NCBI GenBank assembly: GCA_026261815.1
Contig: JAMPIT010000258.1
Span: 17,378,501-17,442,500, forward strand
Direction: 5' to 3'
DNA: 64,000 nt
Origin: Monarcha castaneiventris obscurior
Taxonomy: Eukaryota > Chordata > Aves > Passeriformes > Monarchidae
Shown: piece by piece, positions 1 to 13,742 of the stretch
How positions within the stretch are numbered: the stretch's first letter is position 1
How the letters are laid out: each line of letters begins with the position of its first letter
The notes under the pieces: model-generated
Database searches by the model: none
Told to the model about the DNA's origin: nothing
What the model saw: the letters and a program-made list of their open reading frames with translations, nothing else
Made by a program: the position numbers and the translations under genes

Positions 1-246
1 CAGGGCGGAGGTGGGCGCGGGGAAGCGCCCGGCACCGCTCCGGGGAGCCGCCGGGCGGGGCGCCGGGGGCTGCTGGGGCCAGACTCGCACCGGGAGGGGG
101 ACGCCGGGCCCCTTCAGCCACCCCCGTTCCCCCGGCGGCTCACCGGCGCCCTGCCCCACGCTCGCCCACGGCTCCTCCCGGCGGCGACACGCGACGCCCC
201 CCCTCCTCCCGCCGCGGCGTTCCCGGTGCCCACGGCCGGCGCTTAC

Positions 247-325
247 CGGAGAGCGGCGGCCGAGCGCAGGCAGCAGCCGCGCCGCCGCGGGCCCCTGGCG
301 CGGCCGCCCCGCTGCCCATGGAGCG
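247..325 (-). other. Putative non-coding first exon, minus strand
   Basis: On the minus strand the sequence ends in CCG before GTAAGC (donor GT at 246-245), close to the consensus splice donor. If the CCAAT box at 407-403 sits 60-100 bp upstream of the start site, transcription would begin near 310-340, giving a short 5' UTR exon. A second, weaker donor (GGTGAGC) is readable on the minus strand near 145. The start site is a guess and the exon is inferred from signal positions, not homology. Confidence 0.35.
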
Positions 326-450
326 CGCTCCCCTCAGCAAGCCCCGCGCGCCGCCGCCGCCCCCGGGGCCGCCGCCGCTCCCGGCCCCGCCCGCGCCCCG
401 CCATTGGCCGGGCGGCCCCGGGGGCGGGGCTCCGCGGGACACGAGCGGCG

Positions 451-480
451 CGGGGCCGGTGCGGGGCCGGTGCGGGGCCG
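451..480. repeat. 11-bp GC-rich tandem repeat, 2.7 copies
   Basis: The unit CGGGGCCGGTG occurs at 451-461 and 462-472, with a partial third copy at 473-480. It lies inside the left CpG island, upstream of the inferred minus-strand promoter. Confidence 0.85.
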
Positions 481-3026
481 TGCCCGCGTCGTGCCCACAC
501 CTCTGCGGGGAGCGGAGACAGCCGCCTGAAGCGTGCGTGCTAAGCGCGGGGAAAGGAGCCGCGCAGGAGGAACTGCTGTACGCCCAACAAGCTGCAAAAG
601 CGAGGAAAAGTCCAAATTCAGGCCACGTGGTATTTAGCAAACAGGATTTGCTTTTAAGTGATCTGGCCAACAAGAAACACAAACACCGTGGCCAAGCGCA
701 GAATAAATTTCTCATGCTCATCCTCCCACGCTTTGTATTCCTGGATCCAGTCTATCACTCATTGAACAGCTTCCAGTGTTGTTATGAGTGAGTAACACGT
801 GCGTGCACACACTTTCTACTAAGCCCGCTTTTATTCCTGGATGAGCTCTGTTGGCTACTTAATGAAAATGAGAGCAGTAACAAAATTAATATATAACCTC
901 AGACTATATCCCCAGGATGGGAGTGGATTCAGCTACCCAGACATAATTTACCTTCTGAATTTAGTTGCATGTGCAGATATATGCACCTTTGTCTGGTTAA
1001 GAGGAAAGAGAAGTTGGAAAGGCAGAAATTTGCATCATCATACAGAAACTCGGTTCCCAGCAACACCACGACCTTTAGACCTGAGTACAGACTTCTGTTA
1101 CATCATCTCACAGTGACTGATGGCAGCAGTAGTTTTTCCATCTTCTAGAGGCAGGACTACAAATCCACACTTTATTTCTTGCTATTAAAAGGCCATTTAA
1201 ATTCAGCAATCTTAGATCCAATGTCCAAGCTCACGAATGGGATTTACTTTCAGTAACATATCAAAGCCCTCATCGTCTAATTCCTAGCCCAGTTCCTCAG
1301 TGCTAGCAGTTTCAGGCTTTACTTCTTGAGTTTCCCCATCCTTGCTCCAGCCTCCTTCCCCAGCCACTCCCATGCAGGATTTTGTGTTACAGCACCAATC
1401 TTCTCCTTGGTTCATCCTTCCTCTCTATATTTACCATTATTTATTCTACTGGAAGAATTTTATTCGATTTCTTTTGAAATTTTTAAAGCCTGAAACTAAA
1501 CAACTAAACTAAAACAAGTTGTGACATTTCTTATCTCTAGTGTCAATGTTAAGCACTGTTCAGTAAGTTTTCTTCATCTTGAAAAATTATAAATAAAATG
1601 TGATGTAAATTTTGAAATAAATTAGTGTTATAAATTCTTCAAGTCTTCTAAGCATGGGGGGAAAAAAGAAAAAAAGAAAACAATACTCTGAGCTTCAAAA
1701 GGATTTTGATCATTCAGGTAATCGACCCTGCAAATGTCAAAATCAGGCCAAAGTAAACAATTGTAAACTAATTTAATGTGAAAGCAAGGAAGTATGGTAG
1801 GGAATGCAGGTTAAATAGTACAATCAACAATCACATCATCAAAAAGAAAGGTTTATTGGGGGGAGAAGTCATTGAAACCATTAGATAAGTGTTCAATTGC
1901 AATAAAAAAGATAAACAAGAAATTCCACCTATATTTATCAATAGATAGAGTACAAAGCAATGGATACTATTTGGTTAGCCAAACCTTTGTTCAAAAGAAA
2001 AGCCTATAGCTACAGCAGTCTCTCTTCCTTGCAGACACTCTTTTTGAAAATAGAAGTGACTTTATCTTGCCATAATTACCCCATTCCCAGGCACATTTTA
2101 GAAAACGCTAGGAAGAATAAACTCAGCTGTTCCAAGTACATATATACTCTAGTCCTTTCACTGTTTCTGAAGTAGACATACACTTCATTATGCTCCAATT
2201 CCTCCACAGTCTTGTCTCTCTCATGTCAGCTCCCACATAAGCTAACCTGAGTCCATACAAGGGTTCAGCAAATTTATTGGTGAATTGTTTATTTGAAAAA
2301 AAAAACAGTTCTAGAGGTCAAATTGAAAGTGACAAAGAAATAGAAATGCTAGGATTACATGTTTTTATGCTTTTGAAATATTTTTTTCACTTACTTTTGA
2401 TTTAAAACATAAAAGTGTTCTACATTGTGGGAGGCCTAGCTTCAAACATCTTTTGAAAAAAGGATTTGAGCCCACATCTGCTGCATTATGGGAATGTTAA
2501 GTGAAGTTTTGGGTTTTCCTCAAAGTAAAACAACAAACAATTGTCCTTTTTCATTTTCATTGTTCAGAGCTTTTTTCCTCCCCATTTTCAGTTTGGCTGC
2601 CAAATTGAATACAGATCGTCTGCATTCCCCCTGAATCAAATCTAGCACAAAACAGCTGCAACCACGTCTCAGACTGTACAGTGTTGATTACCTCCTAAAC
2701 TGCCTTGGAAAATATTACATAAAAGAGAAATCAAATTAATAGATCTACCTTCAAGAAAATGTGCCTTGCATAAAAGGCCAGGTGTACATCACAGCTTGCA
2801 ACTTTTGCTGCAGCAGATAAACTGGAAAGAGGATTAAGGGTCTGACAGCTGCTGTATGTTGGTCACCCTTTACTAGTCCACAGGGCAAATGCCCCTTGTC
2901 AGCCAAGTATACTCTACAGCATCACTAATGCAGGCCTCAGGACAGAAACAGAAATTGAGCAGGTGAAAGGTTGCTTAAAGTAATTTTTTTTCTGCACTTA
3001 CCTAACTATCATAGTTTACTTGGAAC

Positions 3027-3050
3027 AAACTATTAGGCAAACTATTAGGC
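3027..3050. repeat. 12-bp perfect tandem duplication
   Basis: The unit AAACTATTAGGC is present at 3027-3038 and again at 3039-3050, followed by AA. It is a simple local duplication with no apparent gene context. Confidence 0.9.
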
Positions 3051-6000
3051 AAGTAGTGAAGACTGGGGCAATAAGAGTCCAGTGTCTCAACAATGTAGTC
3101 TCCAAGAAGAGAAACCAAAATTGAATTTGTTTTCATTAAAAATGCTGAGTTTTCATGAGAGCAGGCACCAAAATGTGTAACTTGGTAAGAGTCACTTCCA
3201 TGATTCTTTTAACATTTTTTTTCCAGATAGAGCATGTGTACATAAAAGCTATAGCATATTTCTGTTACAATAAAAAAGACAAACCAACAAAACCCCCAGA
3301 CTCCAAGTACCTGTTTTTTCCTTCTTACTTTACTTGGCAAAAGTCCCTTTGAAATCCAAAGAAATACCTGCCTGATGAAAGCTGTTCTACATTGCAGCTT
3401 CCAGTCACTGTTTAGAGATTAAACATTTCTAGGTTGCAGCATTAATATAACTGGGAATGTAACTCCTGTTAAGAAATCAGTTTCAAAATACTGTCTCTGT
3501 TCTATCTATGTGCAGAAGTGCCACATATTCTAGACTAGTTGGAAGACATAAATTATGAGCACATAGCTTACTGCAAGCAATAAGCATTCAGTGCAGAGCT
3601 GGATATTTGCTACTATTGTTAACTGCCACATCTGCAAGGGAAGCAACAGCAAGAAACCCAACTCTGGCCCCACACTGAGCATCACTTTAAATAATTTTTA
3701 ACTGATTACTGAGGGAGGTAAGTTGGTAGATATTTCTACCTTCTGCTTACATTCTGACAAGCAGAATTCTGCTCTCAAGAAGTATTCCCATAAACCATTT
3801 CTTTTCAAGAATTTATATATAGGCTCCTGCAAAAGGCCAACATAATCTGTATATCAGAAAACCATTCATTTTGTTAAAGGAAATAATGTGATTTATTTAG
3901 TAAAATAAAACCTGCCCACTGCTATACTTTAAGTTTTAGTAAACTGTTATTGATGAATAGCTAGAAGTCAAACCTGAAAATTATTTGTATGAAGTCTGAG
4001 AAAACTCAGAAAATTGTTTCCCCAGCCCTCTTGCGTCTACTGATGGTTTATGAAAGAATTTATTTTTTTCTCTGTAAAGGTCTTTTTGTTTGTAATAAAT
4101 ACCACCCACCTACCTGAGAACCCATCAAGACATAAGATTCATGCACACTTCCTAGAACACCCTGCATTTCATCAGTGCAGCTGATGCCCTTAGGGGAGCT
4201 ATGTGGGTGAAACTACAGCAGCCACTGTGTACTGGTATGAACCTGCAGAGCCAACTGATAGAGAACAGGAGCATCCCATCTCCTGCAGATGTGCCACTCA
4301 CACAGGGATCAGCCATCTCTCTCTTTGCAGCACTAGTCTTCAAGGCAGACCACAAAGATGAGCAAGGGAAACGAAATTTATAGCTTTAGCATGTATTTAA
4401 AAATGAATTTTTTTTTTAATGGCTCATTGTAATTCACCCCCAAGATAATCCATCCAGGCTTTTTAATGTGATGAACAAGGTCTCTTTTCTACAGGAGATA
4501 CTCGCTCAATCGCCTCTCCTCTTGCTAATAGCCCTCTTCTCCACAAATCTCTCTTCTATTTCACAATTATTGTATGGTTTTTCTCTCAGATGATCTAGCT
4601 GTTTTTTAGCTTAATGCAGAGCAGCTATTAGTAGACCTGATGCCCCCAAACTGTTGACTTTTTCTTTTCAGTTATATCAACTGATCTAATTTAAGACTCG
4701 TTCCCTGGTCTTCCCTCTTTTACATGGCATCCTGCCCTGCTCAGGATGAGCTACATAACATCCTAAACTGTTCCTCAAAAATTATGCAAGGCTGGAAGCA
4801 CGATGTGAGAAATGCAACTGGACACGGAACAACTCCATTTGCTAATCCTTCAGGGAAAAGGATTGCCACTGGCATATGCAGCACCCCATTTCCAAATTTT
4901 TAACAAGCAGTTTCTTAAGAAACTTCCACCTTAACTAGCAATTGCCAAGGAGAACAGTGGGTGGTGAGGAATGAGAGGAAAGACTGCATGAAGGAAACAA
5001 CTTCCAGAACGTTCGCAGCTTGCCAAACACACTATTAACCAACAGTAATTACGGCACAGCGACCTGCTGCTGTGGGAGCCAGCAGGCCTGGAGCTACCAC
5101 CCTGCCTCAGTTAGCCCCACCTGCCCTACCGGTACCAGCAGGATTTAAGGCAGAGAAAGCCCAACAATTAAGGGTTAGCAGAGAAACAGCCTGTTTCTGC
5201 AGGGAACAGGAGGTTTGGCTGGGAACTCCTTGTAGGTGGTATCTTGCCAAAAGCTGTCAGCCGGGCAGCTCTTGGTCTGATGTGCTCTGGGCAGCAGGGC
5301 TGCTGCCTGGCAGCTGAGAGAGGTGCTAAGCAAAGCTGTCGGTGCTGGATTTGCCTGGCAGGAGAAGGGGCTTGTGAGGCAGCTTCTGTCGGCTTTGCGA
5401 TTTGAATGAAGGGTTGGAAGTAGATTATAGGATACGGAGACAGTGTTACCCAGTTTCTGGAAGGCCTCAGGACAGCAGGCCTGCAGGGTGCTGAGGGGAC
5501 TTCTGCTGTCACTGGGGTTCTGTCTCACTGCTCTGGAGCACACAAAGTCCTTCTGCAAGCGCTGGCTATCGCTGCTCTCAGCCTCATGTTCTTGACAGTA
5601 TTTAGTACTTAAAGAATTTGGTAAATCAGGTTAAAAAAAAAAGTGTGGCTAGAAACTTTTCCTTCCCCCAAATCTGACTAATTATTAACACAACAGTAAG
5701 TCAATTCAAATGTATCAAATAAACCCCTTAATCCTCAGTAGTTTCAGAACTGTTTTTAACGTACATTCCGTTTTTCCTCAAACAATAGTTCTCTGCCAGG
5801 GAGAACAGTGTATTTCAGGTTGGAGAAGTACATAAGGTCCTTAAGTAGCAATCAAGTTCATTACATGTGATTAAGTGGTTTCTACTTCCAGATCTACGCT
5901 TTTGCCTCTTCCTTCCTTCTCCTGCCTCTGATGTTGTGTCAGGATTGTTTAAATCCGGTCCTGACAAAATTATCTAGGTTAAAAGAACCCCTATGGTTAA

Positions 6001-9000
6001 AGGTCTTGCAGTTGACTCGGATCATTTTGCCAAGACAGTGAATACAGCCTGCCTTGAAGGTGGCAAACCGAAGTGTACTAGTTTGTAATGGGGTAGGGAG
6101 CTGTAACCTCACAACCTGCTTAAGGGGAACCTCGAATGGTTTTTCTTATTGTGGCTCAGGGTTTTCTGTGCTCATCTTACGGACTCTACTTGGCTTCCAT
6201 ATGCAGTTTTGTTGCCAGAGATCATATTTTTATGTTGGAGCCTAGACAAATAAAAGAGAGATTCAGCTAAAGATCAGCACTGCTGATACCTTGGTTGTTA
6301 TGCAGTTTGTTCAGGAAGAAACTGTTTCAGATTCAGTTTTTATGACAATATGTATGTTTGAGATACAATGATGTATGTTTGCTGTGAACAAGTGAACCTT
6401 GTTTAATGAGTGTTGTTAAAGCATAAAGATGACCAATACTGGCTGGTGAGGACCAGTGAGCTGATCATGATTAAACTGAACTATTGTGCCTGTGTGCTGT
6501 TAAAAGTTTATCTGAACTGCAGCTAGAGCAGAGTGCTTGGACACGGTGAGGGAAAAGTGATGAACTGCAGTCTCCTGTGTATAACTAATGGCCACTAGTT
6601 GGTACGTCAGGACTCAGAAGGACTGGGAAATAAAGGTTGTTATTCTCCTCACTGGAGAGCAAGATATACTTTACCTTTTACTAAAGCTCATAATGAAGTT
6701 CTGTGCTAAAGTAGAGCTATGCAATTACTCTTCTTTCCAACTACAAAAGCAGCATCTGACCATAATATTAGCAAGGCTAGGAAAACATAATCCAGCTATA
6801 ATGACTGGATCTCAAGCTTTACTGAATTTCATATGCTGGTCACATTACCTGAGGAAGTATTTTTTTGTACAAGGAGCTCATTCAGTAGTTTTCATCCTGG
6901 ACTTTGTAACCTGAGTATCTCAGTCAAGTTCTTTCTAACATCTTCCTACCAAATTAAGTATTACAGTCAGCTTTGTGATACAGTAGTTTTAATCACCTGT
7001 ATCAATGGAGGCCTTTAAAATGACATTATACTTTATCGAACACTGGTGTGTGTATAGATGCTAGAGGGTATAATATTGTTCAATGAAGTTGCTGAAGTGA
7101 TTATGATGTGTGCACAGGCTTTGAAAGTACAGTGCTATTGCCAGTGTCTTCTGTGTCAGTGAATGCAGATCCTGTGGCAATACTGTCATGAGAATTCTGT
7201 GGCATGTCTCTAGACTAGCACCAGGAGAGGGCTCTACTCCTAGTCCTGCCTAACAATTTGCTTAATTTGTGGGTGGTATTTCTCATATAGAAGCACCTGG
7301 TCACCTCTGTCAATGGCAATTATGAATGCTTCTTGATCATGAATATGAGTTTCAGACAGAGCTTCTGGGAGAAGACTTTCTACTCTGAGTTTTTCCACCC
7401 ATCAGTATTTCCTTTCTTTCAAAATATTGGGTCTTCAATTAAGTGATATAATTACAGAGGAAAGAAACATCTGCCATGCAGTTGTGAGACTTGCCCATGT
7501 GAACACATCTCATATAAATAAATGCAAGTAGAAGACGTATGGGCCCTTTAAAGACAAGTTACTACGTGCTTCTGACTTATCTTTGAGTTTGCTGATCCCC
7601 GAATTACTGTACAAAAGCTTCAGTAAAAATAGTGAACTCTATCCAGTTTCTGATGGAGCAATTGTAGATGCCTGGTCCCAAGGGACAATTCCTGAGTGGC
7701 TCTCAGCACCTGAAATCCTGAAGGGGATTTCCTACTGACCTTAACTGCTCTTTGCCCAGGGCACAGGTTGTTCAGCCTATCATGAGGCTTCTAAATCTTC
7801 CTGTTCACAATGCAGAGAGTGTAGGTGCCTAATGCAGAATTCCCTGCAGGCCATAGGCTGAGACAGACACCAAGTGCTATAGCCCATCAATCTCTCACTG
7901 GACTTGTCCCAAAAATTCCTAATCCAACACCAACAGTAGTCTGTCTGTTTTGTTTTGTTTCCTGTTTTCACTTTAAATAGTAATGATGAATCTGATTAGC
8001 TGCAAGACAGCAGATGCTATGGCAATATATATGGCAATATAATATTTGAATAACAGATGTGAGAACAGACTCTGGTCTCGTTTTATGTGACACGTTATTT
8101 AATATTATTTAACATTTTCTTGTGCAATGGAAGCCATGTTTTCTGCTCTTTCAGAAATGCTCTACTGAATAATATGAATCAGGAGCATTATTAAGTATAT
8201 ATATATGAGAAAATAACATTGTATCTAAAAAAGCAGCATATATTTTGAAATATGATACTAATCACAGAAGGATTAGAGGAATAGAACTGATCTATTTCTG
8301 TCATCTTGCCTAGGAAAAATAATCCAATGTGATACTTACGGATATAGGTTAACAAATTGTATAAAGATCTGTTACTTTTGATTATGTATTTGGCATAAAA
8401 ATATAGACTACAATTCACTGCACTGAAAATCACAGTATTTTAACATTTTATTCTCAGAAAAGCCATAAATGGCTTGCACTTACTGATAGATATTCAAATG
8501 TGGGGTTTTTTTAGTAAATATTATCTACAAATCTGTAGCTCTAATGAGAAATACGAATTATATGTAGCTAGAAGACTGCAGTATTAAATACAGATTAACT
8601 CAAGCCATACTGGTTCATGTCCAAGTTATGACTGGTTCATTGGCATGGTAGCAGCATGGTGCTGTGTTTGATAACAGCAAGAATGAGAAATCTAAGTTGG
8701 TAACCTTGCAAATCTAGTGAATGGAAAGGCCACTGATACTGCCTGAGTTATGGCAGAATGCACTCTGACTGGAGACCCTCCTCAGCTTTCTCCTGAATAA
8801 ACTGTCTTGCTAGGAATGCCTGAGGATGCCCTGTGAGTTCCCCAGCTTGCCCCAAGATTCACAAAGATGGGGGACCCACATAAGAGGAGACTTAGGCTCA
8901 TGCCAGGTCAGGATGACTGCAGATGGAGTCCCTTTGCTTTGGCAGACACCACTGGTAGCTGCTCTGGGAAGAGCAGTCCTAGTAGGTACAAGTCTACAGA

Positions 9001-10336
9001 GATGAAAATTCTGTTCTTCTAAAACCTGAGGACTTTACCAAAGGCAGGCCACAAACGTGGGCTGGTTCCTTCCTTGTCACCCTGACCCTATTCTGTGAAA
9101 CAGCTTTGGAGACGATCCTCTCAGACAGAGAGCCTCCAGTGCCAGATGCAGCCATGAAGCAGTGTATAATCAACAAAGCCACACTGGCAATCTTCTTTAG
9201 CGTAGGAATGTGACTCCAGTGTTGCTGGAACATTTGCCATCTAATTTCAGTAAGTTCTCCCAACCAATAGAAAAATCCCCGAGACAGGCTTGGCTGCCAA
9301 ACATTACAGGCTTTGAAGTCTGATGGCAGGTAAAAGCTGTATGTCAGTGACCTACTAAAACTTCAAAAGGTATGTCAGAGAATGGTCTTGCAGGGCTCAA
9401 GCTCGAAAGCTAAAAGAAAATCCTCAGAGATAATATTAAGGGACTTCAAAGGTAGGAGATATGCAGAAGGTCAACAAGAATGGTCAAAATCAGACAAAGA
9501 AAAAAATTTTCTCTGGTGAGTAGAAGTTGGGAAGGAAATAAAAGAGAGAAATGTATACTGGTTTTTATGGTCACATGGTACATGTACTGTACAAGCAACA
9601 GTTATCTTGCCTTCAAAGTGTATGTATCACTATGCTCAGAATATAGACATATACAGTTACTGCCTCAAAAGGAGACTAATAACAGATATCCATATTTTTC
9701 TTTTATACTCACATATCTAAAGGTACTGTGGAATAGCATTTTTTTTTATAACATAGTTTATCACCGTGTAGTGAGTATGTAACAGTGAAAGACACAAACA
9801 TTCAAGCTCAGGTCCTAATCTGACAGACTCCATGTGTGGTACCTAACATACTCAAAAGTAAAGGCATCAATATAAGAAATATATTAAGTTATGGATTAAT
9901 CTCAGCACTATGAGGGATTTGTTACGATCTCTGGTACTTTATCTCTCAAGCAAGGATTTTTCGGCAATAAAAACTTGAGAACATAGAATTTATGTAGAAG
10001 GAACTCTGGAGCTAGAAATATGTAAGGCTTCAAAATTATAACGAGCAGGCTGGGTAAGACCAAGAGTCTAGTAGAACCAGTATCTTGTTTCTCATAATAG
10101 CCATGAATGGATGCTTAGGAAATATACGAAACACTGGACAGGAATATTTTCTTGAGCTGCCAGCCATTTGCAGCTGAGAAACTTCCTGAGCCAAGCATAA
10201 CTTCTGTATCTAGTAATTCTCAGTGAATTCCTCTCCCATGAACTTCTGTAATCCTCTCCTGCAACTTAACTTTTACCAAACACATTCTGTAGCAGGGGGG
10301 GTTCCCAGCTTTACAAACAGATGCTGGAAAGAATTC

Positions 10337-10369
10337 TTTTTTTTTCTTTTTTCTTTTTTTTTTTTTTTT
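10337..10369. repeat. Poly-T tract with C interruptions
   Basis: An almost pure T run broken by two C residues. It could be a retroposon tail read on the minus strand, but I could not recognise an element body next to it. Confidence 0.8.
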
Positions 10370-13009
10370 GCTAGTTTTGATATCTGAGAGTCAAATCTTC
10401 TGGGTTTCTGAATCTAGCTCCTGCCACAAAACCTGTTCTGTGAAGACAGGCTCTATCAAAACAAGCTGCAGGAGCAGATCTTCCATCAATGCCACTGTGC
10501 AACAACTGAAATGAATTGGAGAAGGAAAGAGCAGCACCGTAAGATCTTGAACATCAAAATGACCACAGGAAGACGTGCTCAAAATGCATTAGTGCACACT
10601 TGTGTGTGCTTTTTGTGGTTTACCATGGTGCCAGAGTGCACAGGGCTGTAGTTAAAATTCCACTGATTTTTTTTTCCCTCTTTGTGAAGTTCTGTTTCCA
10701 ATTTTCAGTGTGCAGCAGCAGTGTTACCAAATATGGGAGAATCTGTGACCACTCTGGACCTATATCTCTGCACTGTGAATGCATGACATAAATGAATTTC
10801 TTTTTGAATTAATTTTCTTTGTTATTGCAATGGAAAAGCACTGATTTCCTCTAGCCTCCAACATGGACAGAGAAACTTACAGGCAAATGATAAGGTAGAT
10901 CAGATTGTTTCTGCTTTGCATCCATGCAATTGAAAAAAGAGAAAGAAGCTGTGAAAAGGAATGTTGTTGAATATACACTATACAGTAAGTGGGTTAATCT
11001 GTTCAGATCACCTGCTTCACCTGCAACATGAAACTTTTTTTTTTTCCCACCCCTTCAGGAGGAAAATAAACAGTTCCCTTATCCCTAGGGTGGTAGCAAG
11101 CCCTAACAAGGAAAAGCAGGACACATTCCTTTCTTCCTTCCTTTATAACCAATCACTGAATTGCTCCCAACACATTCCAGATCTGGTAGGATAGCTTAAT
11201 TGCCTTCACCTGGAGGCCACTGCCTGAATTCCTGTCAGTTAATATAGCACCTATGGAGTGAGGCACTGCGATTTCTTTCTGATGAAAGTGGGTTAAGCAC
11301 CCAGCCCCATGGTTATGAGCAGTTTCATAGGTTCATTTGCATATAAAGGTTTATGAGTTTCTTGGGTGTAACTGTTCCAATAAAAGTTTGAGTCTATAAG
11401 TGTCATCAAACATAATTCCTCCCTGAAGACCTAGAACAGATATGAGAAAGATGAGGAACTGTTTATTGTAATAAGTTGTGGTTATGAGTGAAATCTTTAA
11501 TTGCTTCCTTACAATGAAAGATCTGCATGGAGAAGGGAATGTTGCTGGTTTGCTTTCACTGGTGGTGAAATAGGGAAATTTCCATAACGCTTCATGATCA
11601 GGTGTGCGGTGTTATTCCACAAGGCAACCTAAATTTTGCAAAGCAATTCAGACAATAATTCTTGTCATGAAATGTTGTCAACCATTATGCTGGGTCATAA
11701 TTTCTCATTTCCGTAGTTACTGTTCACACAGAATGTCAAGAGGGGTCTCAAGATTCAAATCCTAAATCAGTAGTAAAACAGCAAGTTTATACCTTTTTCC
11801 AAATGAGTAGCTAGACAATTAGACTAGAAAAATAAAAATACTTAAGTGTATAGACTCAAACCACAGTTTGCCATTGTTAGGCACTTGTTCTATTTCTACC
11901 ATATTTTATGAAGTATTTTGTAATAAGCTTTAAAACCTCACTTGTGTTGCCTGATTCTGTTCCAAGTGAAGTGAAACATTAACATCAATTCTGGAATAGA
12001 ACTGAAAACAGTAGTTTCACTGACAACATTTTGATAGTTTGATGAAATATCAGGAAGTTTGACAAGAGCATCTTATCACAATATTGCCTAGATAGAATAA
12101 ATTTCAAAAGACTATAATAAAGGTCAGAATAAACCAGTGATAGCTCATTATTCATATGTCCACTGCAGAAAGGAAAACAGCATAAGCAAGACCAGAAGGC
12201 CTGTAAGGCTTGAAAATCACGATAAAAAAAGTAAGTAAAAATTTGCAATACCACAGCCAGGATGATAAACAACAGTTATTAACAATTCTATTTTCACCTG
12301 AGGGACAGAGGGGTCTTAATAATATACAGGGCTCCTACTAGAGTGAAGTTAATGATACAATTTTATTCTTAAGCTCAAAAGATAAATTTCTGTGATAAAC
12401 AACAAAAAGTATCTGACAATGTTAACTCACTTTCATTTTATTCCATACATCACTTTCCAGATACTCACATCAACTACTTAGTTATATAGGCATTCTTGAG
12501 AACTTCTTTTTTCTTCTCATAAAGAACGTTATCATACCACAGGAAAGGAATGGAATATCTGTTTCTCAGGTGTCTTGTACAAATATGCTTTTCCATTGCT
12601 CCCATAACTACTGAAACATTACCCAGAGTAGATCGACAGTGACTTAAACTGGTTTAACTACTATGACAGCAGAAGAAATATGCTCATTTAATACACATTT
12701 AGTAAATTAAATGAAAAGATATCTGTAAATTATTTGCTCAATAGTTGGGCTACTAAAATTTTTTCTGCACAATGTGTTTTACAGATATTCCACGAAATCA
12801 AAGTTATGAAGGCAAAGAGTGCTCTGCTGTTTCACCAGCAAAAAGCCTGCACTTAGTACACAGTCTCCCCTAACACACGAGATTTGGGAATGAAGATCAG
12901 ATGTATACAGATAAAGAGAATACCCCACGTGTAGAATTTAAATTCTGTCCAGAGCACAACAAATGCAGACATTGCTGTCCATGAAGTTTGTATCACAATT
13001 TCCCTTAGC

Positions 13010-13126
13010 ATTTGGGTTTTTATAGCACTGCAGCCGGCAGCCGAGTCCCGGACAAAGCTAACCCTGTGGCACCATCCTGTGGCACACCTGGCACTTGCAC
13101 GACTCCGGCTGCTCTTCCAGCGGCTG
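13010..13126. other. GC-rich host sequence interrupted by the LTR
   Basis: GC content rises sharply against the surrounding AT-rich DNA just before the LTR at 13127. The sequence after the LTR (13743 to about 13840) is also GC-rich, so the LTR seems to have landed inside a GC-rich patch of roughly 220 bp. That patch may be an older repeat or a small regulatory island. It has no reading frame that I recognise. Confidence 0.4.
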
Positions 13127-13742
13127 GGTGTCGGTTTTGGCCAAAATCTAGCAATGTATCCTCTGGGAGAAAACCAGGTTACAACCACCCTTCCCCCCAC
13201 CAGGTTCGGGAAAAAATTCCTCGAAGAAAAGTGGAGAGACGAAACCTATTTATTAACAAACACACAGGACGAGGATAATAATGCTAAATGGTAAAACCCC
13301 TCGCTATAACGAGAAAACCTGGGAAAAAATTAGAGTCCTCCCGTAGGTGTGGTCCCTCCTTCTCGGAGCTGGCGTTGGGGGGTGGCCTTAGGCCCCCTCA
13401 GGGCCTGAAGAGAAGTTCCTCTGATGTGGTCTGATGTTGTTGAAACAGTTCAGAAAAGCAAAAAAAGAGAAAAAAACCCCGAAGTCCCAGGAAACAGGCC
13501 GGAGAAAAAGGGAAGGGAAAAAAACCCGAAAAAAGCTGGCTGAAGAGACAGGCAGGGTGCTCCCTCCATGCCACCGCTGCCGGGGAGAACGCAGAGGAGT
13601 CTCTCTCTCTGTGTCCTTGGGAACTTGCTTTGAAAAGTTCGTTTGGTTTTTTTTCTCCCCTCTCAAGCTCAGTTTAAAGGCACAAAATTAATTTTTTTGG
13701 CATAGAGCCGTGATAGGGGATACACACATTATAGCCAAGACA
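13127..13742 (-). mobile_element. Solo LTR of an endogenous retrovirus (616 bp)
   Basis: Read on the minus strand the element begins TGTCTTGG and ends near CCGACACC. It is flanked by a perfect 5-bp target-site duplication, GGCTG, at 13122-13126 and 13743-13747. A minus-strand AATAAA (13254-13249) lies about 120 bp from the 3' end, where an LTR polyadenylation signal belongs. A shortened relative lies at 38948-39102 with matching ends. No internal retroviral sequence (gag, pol, env) or second LTR adjoins it, so this is a solo LTR left by LTR-LTR recombination. A 5-bp duplication is usual for ERVL or ERV1 rather than ERVK; the family name is not established here. Open frames inside it are not genes. 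Confidence 0.85.

Larger units (their letters stand above)
1..550 (-). promoter_or_regulatory. CpG-island promoter, minus-strand gene (probably ARHGAP29)
   Basis: This block is extremely GC- and CpG-rich, then drops abruptly to AT-rich sequence after about 550. An inverted CCAAT box (ATTGG at 403-407) is flanked by GC boxes (CCCGCCC at about 387-393 and GGGGCGGGG at about 421-429). The CCAAT box reads on the minus strand, and a good minus-strand splice donor lies about 160 bp downstream of it (GTAAGC, 246-241), so transcription most likely runs leftward out of the window. In vertebrates ARHGAP29 lies upstream of ABCD3 in divergent orientation, which fits. The gene name is inferred from synteny only; no coding exon is visible. 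The long open frames here on both strands are by-products of GC-rich sequence. Confidence 0.6.
551..13009. other. Intergenic sequence, no gene recognised
   Basis: AT-rich sequence with only short, unrelated open frames of about 60-157 codons in all frames and none with recognisable domains. It contains a 12-bp tandem duplication near 3027 and a poly-T/C tract near 10337. The interval 5050-5570 has higher GC than its surroundings and overlapping short frames on both strands, but I recognise no protein, repeat or promoter motif in it. In the ARHGAP29/ABCD3 arrangement this is the spacer between divergent promoters. Confidence 0.7.

Noticed and set aside
11..791. Several overlapping open frames of 85-193 codons on both strands at the left edge
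   Set aside because: Composition is dominated by Ala, Arg, Pro and Gly, with frames open on both strands at once, as expected in a CpG island. No domain is recognisable.
12853..13294. Open frames of 71-115 codons, one sharing its first residues with a frame at 38839-39021
   Set aside because: The shared peptide comes from the shared LTR sequence, not from a conserved protein.
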